Positions 58,778 through 64,000 of a stretch of DNA of 64,000 bases are shown here, in pieces. The stretch spans positions 124,001-188,000 of the forward strand of contig CAVZDP010000001.1 of the NCBI GenBank assembly GCA_963774075.1, in the 5' to 3' direction. The position numbers were made by a program, and so were the translations under genes. Position 1 is the stretch's first letter. Every line of letters starts with the position of its first letter. The DNA is from JBBQNR01 sp963774075. Its GTDB lineage: Bacteria; Actinomycetota; Thermoleophilia; Solirubrobacterales; JBBDJG01. The notes below the pieces were generated by a model. That model was not told the origin of the DNA. It did not search any database and saw only the letters and a program-made list of their open reading frames with translations.

Positions 58778-59725
58778 ATGTCGAAAGGTAACGGCCAGGA
58801 GCTCGACCCCGCGGTTTTCGCGACCGAGCGCGCCGAGGTGCGCCCGGGAGTCGAGATTGCCTTCGTGCACGCCGGCGAGGGCGGCTACCCGCTGCTGCTG
58901 GTGCACGGGTGGCCCGAGACGAAGCGCATCTGGTGGAGGAACATCGAGCCGCTGGCGCGCGCCGGGTTCGAGGTCATCGCTCCCGACCTGCGCGGCTTTG
59001 GCGACTCCGGGCTCGCGCCCGACGGCTTCTACGATCTCGCGGCGCATGCGCGCGACCTCCATGCGCTGGTCCACGACGTGCTCGGGCACGAGCGCTGCGT
59101 GGCCGCCGGCGGCGACCTCGGCGGCGGGGCCTTGCAGGATCTCGGCCTGCGCTTCGAGGGCTTCGTCGTCCGCCAGTGCATGTTCAACACGGTCCTACCG
59201 CTGATCCCCGAGGCCTACGAGCGAGCCGGCATCGCGCCCGGCGTACTGCGCGAGACCCGCATGGCCGCCGATTACTTCCTCCGCCAGGGACGGGAGGCCG
59301 ACGAGCTGGCGGACGAGCTCGACTCGCCCGCCACGCGGCGCCGCTACGTGGCGCAGTTCTACGGCCCGCGATTCTGGGCTTCGCCGGGCGCCTTCCGCAG
59401 CGCGGAGGTCGACTTCATGACCGAGCCGTTCGCGGACGGAGATCGCCTGCGCGCGGGCTTCGCCAACTACGAGTCGGCACTTGGAGCGCGCCCGCTTTCG
59501 GAGCCGCCGCGCTTCTTCGAGACCAACCCGGTGCCGACGCTCGTGCTCTACGGCCCGGATGACCACGTCCTGCCGCGCGACTTTTCCGACCGCTGCGAGG
59601 TCGTCTTCACGGAACGTGTCGGACCCTTCCACGTCCCGCGCGCGGGCCACTTCCTGCAGTGGGAGCGCGCCGACGTGCTCAATCAGAGTCTGATTTATTT
59701 CTTCGGCGATCTTTTTGCCCGCTGA
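58778..59725 (+). CDS. alpha/beta hydrolase, epoxide hydrolase-like
   Basis: 315 residues. LLLVHGWPETKRIWWRNIEP has the HGWP oxyanion motif, the nucleophile is Asp in AAGGDLGGGALQ, and RAGHFLQWERAD holds the His. The Asp nucleophile excludes a plain Ser esterase. ATG 58778 is chosen from the TACCAT spacing; 58769 would add three residues. The 3' end overlaps the SDR gene by 11 bases. Confidence 0.85.
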   Translation: MSKGNGQELDPAVFATERAEVRPGVEIAFVHAGEGGYPLLLVHGWPETKRIWWRNIEPLARAGFEVIAPDLRGFGDSGLAPDGFYDLAAHARDLHALVHDVLGHERCVAAGGDLGGGALQDLGLRFEGFVVRQCMFNTVLPLIPEAYERAGIAPGVLRETRMAADYFLRQGREADELADELDSPATRRRYVAQFYGPRFWASPGAFRSAEVDFMTEPFADGDRLRAGFANYESALGARPLSEPPRFFETNPVPTLVLYGPDDHVLPRDFSDRCEVVFTERVGPFHVPRAGHFLQWERADVLNQSLIYFFGDLFAR

Positions 59726-60518
59726 CCTCGCACAGAGCCGAGTTCTGCTGACCGGGGCGACCGGCGGCATCGGTCACGCGATCGCGCGCACGCTGCACGC
59801 TCGAGGCGCGCACCTGATCCTCAGCGCTCGCCGGGAGGCTGTGCTCTCGGGGCTCACGGCAGAGCTCGGCGACCGCGCGGAGGTGATACCGGCCGACCTC
59901 GCCACCGACGGAGCGCTGGACGGGCTCGCGCAGCGCGCGGCTCCGGTCGACATCCTCGTCGCGAACGCTGCAAATCCGGGCACCGGCAAGCTCCAGGAGC
60001 TCTCACCGGCCGAGATCGACCGCGCGATCAACGTCAACCTGCGCGCACCCATACGGCTCTCTCGCGCGCTGCTCGACGGCATGATGGAGCGCGGCTCGGG
60101 ACACATCGTCCTGGTCTCGTCCCTGAACGGCAAGATCGCGACGCCGCACACCTCCATCTACTGCGCCACGAAGTTCGGCCTGCGCGGGTTCGGCCTGGCC
60201 ATGCACCAGGAGCTGCACGGCACGGGCGTCGGCGTCACCACCGTGTTCCCTGGCTTCGTGCGGGAGGCGGGCTTGTTCGTGGACAGCGGCGCGAAGCTTC
60301 GGCCGGGCATGGGCACGAGCTCACCCCAGGATGTCGCCGACGCAATCGTCCAGGGCATCGAGAAGAACAAGGCGGAGATCGACGTCGCCCCGATCCCGAT
60401 GCGCGTGGGGGCGAGAGTCTTCGCGGCCGTTCCCGGCCTCGGCGCGGCACTCAGCCGCCGGCTCGGCGGCGACGAGATCGCCGCCGCCGTGGCCGAGGGT
60501 CAGCGCGACAAGCGCTAA
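59715..60518 (+). CDS. short-chain dehydrogenase/reductase
   Basis: 267-residue classical SDR. The NAD(P) motif is TGATGGIGHA, the NAG-like motif is VANAANPG, the catalytic Ser is in LVSSLNGK and YxxxK is YCATK. Hydrophobic C-terminal region may contact membranes. TTG 59715 starts inside the preceding hydrolase, suggesting translational coupling and a shared pathway. 3' end overlaps the convergent hydrolase by four bases. Confidence 0.9.
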   Translation: MPADLAQSRVLLTGATGGIGHAIARTLHARGAHLILSARREAVLSGLTAELGDRAEVIPADLATDGALDGLAQRAAPVDILVANAANPGTGKLQELSPAEIDRAINVNLRAPIRLSRALLDGMMERGSGHIVLVSSLNGKIATPHTSIYCATKFGLRGFGLAMHQELHGTGVGVTTVFPGFVREAGLFVDSGAKLRPGMGTSSPQDVADAIVQGIEKNKAEIDVAPIPMRVGARVFAAVPGLGAALSRRLGGDEIAAAVAEGQRDKR

Positions 60519-61387
60519 GCGACCTGCGCGACCGGCTCGCGCGCGAAGCTGCCGATCAGCTCGGCGAGCCGCGCGGGCTGATCTTCGGAGACGAAGGTGT
60601 AGGAGTCCTCGATTCGCTCGAGGCGAGCGTTCGGGAACGTCGAAGCGAGCTTCTCCGCGTGCTCCCACTTGAAGAAGTCCTTCTCGGGCGCCCAGGCGAT
60701 CAGCACGGGCCGGTCGAAGTCCGGGAAACGCTCCGCGGCGGCCAGCGTGTAGTCGGCCTTCACGCCCCGAAGCACCTTGGTCACGTCACGCCGCACCTCG
60801 CGACTCGACAGTCCGGGCTTGACGTACGAGTCCGAGATCTCTCTGGGGATGCCGCGCTTCGTCAACCAGCCGAACGCGATCGGGGTTCGCCGCAAGGCGC
60901 GAATCCGCATCGACTGGCTCAGCAACATGATCCCGCCCGGCATGCGCGCGGTCAGCTGCAGGTACTTGAACATGGGCGGCAGGAAATTCTCGTACGCATC
61001 GCACGGGGTGAGCACGAGGCGCCCGATCCGCTCCGGATGGTTGGTGATCACGAGCTGGCAGAGCGCGCCGCCCGTGTCGTTGCCCACCAGCGTGACGTGT
61101 TCGAGGCCAAGTGCCTCGATGAAGTCCGCGATCAGGGCGGCGAGGCCTGGCGGGGAGAGGTCGGCGTCCGCCGGCATCGGAAGCTCGTGAGCGCCGAGGG
61201 GCAGGTCGGGGGTGATGCAGCGAAAGTCCTTCGAGAGCGCTGGAACGACCTCGCGCCAAAGGTCTCCGTTGACGAACGCCCCGTGGACGAACACGATCGG
61301 CTCGCCGGTGCCGCGCTCGCGATACCGGATCGTTCCCTTTGCCAGAGAGACCTCTTTCTGCTGGCCGAGCTGCTGCGATATGGACAT
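60515..61387 (-). CDS. alpha/beta hydrolase
   Basis: 290 residues. PIVFVHGAFVNGDLWREVVP is the oxyanion segment and LVGNDTGGALCQLV the elbow, with Asp at the nucleophile position. The C-terminal part (PVLIAWAPEKDFFKWEHAEK, IEDSYTFVSEDQP) lacks an obvious catalytic His in the usual GH motif, where DSYTFV stands, so activity is uncertain. ATG 61387 is divergent from the TetR gene and probably under its control. Confidence 0.8.
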   Translation of the reverse strand: MSISQQLGQQKEVSLAKGTIRYRERGTGEPIVFVHGAFVNGDLWREVVPALSKDFRCITPDLPLGAHELPMPADADLSPPGLAALIADFIEALGLEHVTLVGNDTGGALCQLVITNHPERIGRLVLTPCDAYENFLPPMFKYLQLTARMPGGIMLLSQSMRIRALRRTPIAFGWLTKRGIPREISDSYVKPGLSSREVRRDVTKVLRGVKADYTLAAAERFPDFDRPVLIAWAPEKDFFKWEHAEKLASTFPNARLERIEDSYTFVSEDQPARLAELIGSFAREPVAQVA

Positions 61388-61448
61388 CTGCGACCTCCTC
61401 GCCGCCCCGGCCGGTGATCGCCGGCGCGGGGGCTAAGCTGATCTCGTC

Positions 61449-61485
61449 TTGAAATACGTACAGTCTGTATCTAACATACGTACAG
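61449..61485 (+). promoter_or_regulatory. TetR promoter with repeated operator half-sites
   Basis: TTGAAA (61449-61454), a 17-base spacer and TAACAT (61472-61477) form a good promoter ending nine bases before the ATG. ATACGTACAG occurs twice (61454-61463, 61476-61485), 22 bp apart, with the dyad TACAGTCTGTA between. This matches an autoregulated TetR controlling the divergent hydrolase. Confidence 0.7.
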
Positions 61486-61486
61486 C

Positions 61487-62137
61487 ATGAATGTCAAGGG
61501 ACGCAGAGCCGAGCAGTCCGAGGCGACGCGCTCCGCGCTCGTGGCCGCGGCGCGGGCGCTGTTCGCCGAGCGCGGCTTCAGCGCCGTGCCCGCAGAGGAG
61601 GTCGTCGCCCGGGCTGGCGTCACGCGTGGCGCCCTCTACCACCACTTCGCGGACAAGAAAGACCTCTTCCGCGCCGTCGTCGAGCAGCTGGAGCAGGAGG
61701 TCTCCGAGCGGATCGCCGTTGCGGCGCTGGCTGAGGCAGGTCCCTGGGAGCAGCAGCAGGCGGCGCTCGAGGCTTTCCTCGACACGTGCCTCGAGCCGGA
61801 GGTCCAGCGCGTGATCCTCACCGACGCTCCTTCCGTGCTCGGGCTCCAAGCTTGGCGGGAGATCGAGGCGACATACGGGCTCGCGCTCGTGCGCGCTGGC
61901 CTTCAGCTGGTGATGGAGGCGGGGATGATTGAGCAACAGCCGCTCGACCCGCTCGCCCACTTGATGCTCGGCGCGCTCGCCGAGGCGGGCTTGGTGATCG
62001 CCCGCGCCGAGGATCCCGTGGTGGCTCGCGCGGAGGTCGGCGAGAGCGTGCGGCGGCTGCTGAACGGCTTGAGAGTGGAAGCCTCGCCTCAGGAAAGCGG
62101 CGCCGGCGCTGGAGCTTCGCCCGCCCGGTCGGAGTAG
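61487..62137 (+). CDS. TetR-family transcriptional regulator
   Basis: 216 residues. The DNA-binding domain is AARALFAERGFSAVPAEEVV, ARAGVTRGALYHHFADKKDL. The C-terminal domain is of the TetR_C33-like type. It lacks a leader; its promoter overlaps repeated half-sites. Its 3' end overlaps the convergent sulfotransferase gene by 49 bases. Confidence 0.92.
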   Translation: MNVKGRRAEQSEATRSALVAAARALFAERGFSAVPAEEVVARAGVTRGALYHHFADKKDLFRAVVEQLEQEVSERIAVAALAEAGPWEQQQAALEAFLDTCLEPEVQRVILTDAPSVLGLQAWREIEATYGLALVRAGLQLVMEAGMIEQQPLDPLAHLMLGALAEAGLVIARAEDPVVARAEVGESVRRLLNGLRVEASPQESGAGAGASPARSE

Positions 62138-63438
62138 CCGAACTCCTCGAGCACGTCTACGAAGACCTCCTGACAGAGCGCCTGGAAGGCGTCGTCACCC
62201 TCCCGCCACCAGCGCCCGACGGAGGCCTCGAGGTCGGGCGCCGTGCGGTGGACCTGGATGTCGGGCGTCGCCGCGAGCATCGTCTCGACCGCGTCGCGCT
62301 CGAGACCCAGGTAGTCGAGCAGCGCGGACAGGGTCTCGAGCGGATGGAAGACCAGGTCCTCGTAGCGCATCAGGTGTCCGCGGTCCCGCCGCGCCCGCCA
62401 CGCGCGCTGGAAAGCGAGCGCCTCCGAGCGCAGGTTCTGCCGCAGGTACTCCTCCTGCGTCTTGCCCGCGAGCTGGCCCTTGACCAGGCCGGGCTCGGCG
62501 GTGTTGAAGGCGATCTTCGAGCACGCCATGTCCCGGAAGTCGCGTACCAGGAACACCTCCTTCGCCCTGGGATAGAGCTCCCACACGAGCGGAGGGGTGA
62601 ACGACGGCCGCGTCATCTGCTTCTCGGCGAAAAAGGCTGGGTCCTCGCTGCCCTGCATGCGCGCGATCGTCAGGTACCAGTCGTCGATCGTCTCCTGCAC
62701 GAATGCCGCCAGCCGCTCGACGTGTGAGCGCCCGAGCCAAGGTCCCAGCTCGGGGTTGCGGGCCAGGCGGGCCGTGAAGAAGGGATTGCTCCCGGCATGG
62801 AAGCTGTCGATGTCGAAGCCGTGCACGCGTCCCGAGTGGACGGTGTTGGCGGGGTCGGTCAGGACCTTGAACGCATGCGCCCAGTACTTCGCCGCCCACG
62901 ACTCGTACGGATAAACGTCGTGGACCACGATGCGCGGGTGCCCGGTCAGCATCTTCATCAGCCAGGTCGTGCCGGTGCGCCCGGGGCTGGTGACCATGAG
63001 AGGCAGAAGGCGAGGCTCGTAGCTCGAGCGAACCGGCTCGCGGCGGCCTTCGACCGTGGCGAGCCGCACCCGCGAGCCGTCGTCGAACACGACGACGAGC
63101 TCCAGCTGGAACGTACTCGCGAGCCCAACGAGCCCGACGAGCGCCTCGAAGCCGCAGCGCACCTCGCCGCTCACGTCGGGGTGGCGCACGCGCAGCTCCG
63201 GATGCCAGCGTGCCACGTTCTCGACGGCACCGAGCACCGGTGCCGATTGCACGACGCGCTCGTCGTGGCGCACCTCTACGACCGTCGGGCTCCGGTCGTC
63301 TCCGAGCACCCAGCCCGAGACCTGAACGGCGTGCAGCTCACTCGTCTCTTCGCTTCGCGGCTCTGCCAGCTCGAAGTCGAGAAGCCCCGCCGAGGGCTGC
63401 TCGGGGAGCGCGACGCTCAGGATCTCGAACGCTGCCAC
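62089..63438 (-). CDS. sulfotransferase with N-terminal beta-sandwich-like domain
   Basis: 449 residues. Residues 1-140 look like an extra beta-rich domain (VSGWVLGDDRSPTVVEVRHD). The PAPS 5'-phosphosulfate loop is TSPGRTGTTWLMKML at about 150-164, and EVFLVRDFRDMACSKI fits the 3'-phosphate region. Likely sulfates a glycan, lipid or small molecule. GTG 63438 is chosen. Its last 49 bases overlap the TetR gene. Confidence 0.85.
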   Translation of the reverse strand: MAAFEILSVALPEQPSAGLLDFELAEPRSEETSELHAVQVSGWVLGDDRSPTVVEVRHDERVVQSAPVLGAVENVARWHPELRVRHPDVSGEVRCGFEALVGLVGLASTFQLELVVVFDDGSRVRLATVEGRREPVRSSYEPRLLPLMVTSPGRTGTTWLMKMLTGHPRIVVHDVYPYESWAAKYWAHAFKVLTDPANTVHSGRVHGFDIDSFHAGSNPFFTARLARNPELGPWLGRSHVERLAAFVQETIDDWYLTIARMQGSEDPAFFAEKQMTRPSFTPPLVWELYPRAKEVFLVRDFRDMACSKIAFNTAEPGLVKGQLAGKTQEEYLRQNLRSEALAFQRAWRARRDRGHLMRYEDLVFHPLETLSALLDYLGLERDAVETMLAATPDIQVHRTAPDLEASVGRWWREGDDAFQALCQEVFVDVLEEFGYSDRAGEAPAPAPLS

Positions 63439-63486
63439 GACCTCAGGTTAGCCCCGGCCGCGGGTGATGCACACTCTCGGACGCGG

Positions 63487-64000
63487 TTACTCGTAGCGCG
63501 GCTCGAGCCGCGCCCAGAGCTGGTCGTCGTGACTCGGGATCACGAGCGCGTCCGGGTTCTCCCGCCGGTAGAGCTGCACCTCGCGCAGCGAGCGACGCCA
63601 CGTGTGCTCGTCCGCGAGAAAGAACCCGCGCCGCTCGTGATCCAGCGTGTCGAGGAAGTAGATGGCGTCGCCCGCGAGCAGCGCCTCGCGGCCCTTCAGG
63701 CGGACGATCACCGACTGGTGGCCCTCGGTGTGGCCCGGCGTGTAGACGAGCCGCACCGAGCCGTCGCCGAACAGGTCGAACGAGTTGCCGAACGTGGAGT
63801 ACGAGCCGATCGTGGGGCGGTCGTAGCCCACCTCGCGAAACTCGACCGCCAGCGCGGCGTGCTTCTTCACGTAGCCCTTGAAAGTCGAGCGTGAAGCGCT
63901 GAAGGCGCCCCACTCGCCCTGCCCGAGGACGTACGTCGCCTCGGTGAAGTCCGAGATCGCCGAAGCGTGGTCCATGTGCATGTGGGTCATGATCACGACC
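63487..64000 (-). CDS. metallo-beta-lactamase-fold hydrolase, 5' end outside window
   Basis: Partial: the reading frame continues beyond base 64000. The visible 170 residues contain the metal motif HMHMDH (HxHxDH), then YTPGHTEGHQ with a ligand His and LAGDAIYF with the bridging Asp, plus SHDDQLW near the C-terminus. The layout resembles N-acyl homoserine lactone lactonases and glyoxalase II-like enzymes; substrate cannot be assigned. Confidence 0.88.
   Translation of the reverse strand, partial: VVIMTHMHMDHASAISDFTEATYVLGQGEWGAFSASRSTFKGYVKKHAALAVEFREVGYDRPTIGSYSTFGNSFDLFGDGSVRLVYTPGHTEGHQSVIVRLKGREALLAGDAIYFLDTLDHERRGFFLADEHTWRRSLREVQLYRRENPDALVIPSHDDQLWARLEPRYE

Overview
The window is high-GC bacterial DNA with actinobacterial habits: GTG and TTG starts are frequent, many starts sit a few bases after a TANNNT box, S14 and S4 are the zinc-binding forms, and SCP2, patatin, LuxR, TetR and HxlR family genes are present. 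It looks like an actinobacterium, possibly of the Thermoleophilia/Solirubrobacterales type. That placement is inferred from gene style and was not checked by a search.

Bases 1-20400 hold the translation super-operon on the plus strand: fusA, tuf, then rpsJ-rplC-rplD-rplW-rplB-rpsS-rplV-rpsC-rplP-rpmC-rpsQ-rplN-rplX-rplE-rpsN-rpsH-rplF-rplR-rpsE-rpmD-rplO-secY-adk-map-rpmJ-rpsM-rpsK-rpsD-rpoA-rplQ. truA, surE and ligA follow. The gene order is classical, but infA is missing between map and rpmJ. L22, S17, L5 and S5 carry long low-complexity charged extensions, EF-Tu has an unusual residue next to its catalytic histidine, and structured intercistronic repeats sit inside the operon.

Bases 24380-46470 are accessory. 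They hold a decayed methyltransferase, a regulator-to-DD-carboxypeptidase fusion beside an R2lox-like oxidase, a patatin, an acyl-CoA synthetase, tRNA-Pro(CGG), a cyclase-P450-TetR operon, superoxide dismutase, hydrolases, an HxlR regulator with paired operators, a GH2 glycosidase, a thiolase-SCP2-aldehyde dehydrogenase operon, a DUF779 gene, a NUDIX gene and a rubredoxin.

Bases 46490-53880 are a biotin block. bioA is divergent from a membrane/spermidine-synthase-like gene, bioF and bioD overlap, and bioB lies under an enoyl-CoA hydratase and a small biotinyl-carrier protein. The remainder holds a glycosyltransferase, glycerol kinase with a PlsC acyltransferase and a CelD-like acetyltransferase, a PaaI-type thioesterase, an epoxide-hydrolase-like protein with an SDR, a TetR divergent from a hydrolase, a sulfotransferase, and a metallo-beta-lactamase fold gene cut by the window end.

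Two dispersed repeat families run through the window. Family A has units of about 66-81 bp with the core GACTTTAGGTGTCC followed by a hairpin. Family B is about 165 bp with long terminal inverted repeats, and it starts exactly on the TAG stop of the preceding gene. In both families the stems change sequence between copies while pairing is kept, so structure appears to be conserved. These families and the LuxR/DD-peptidase fusion are the strongest candidates for undescribed biology here.
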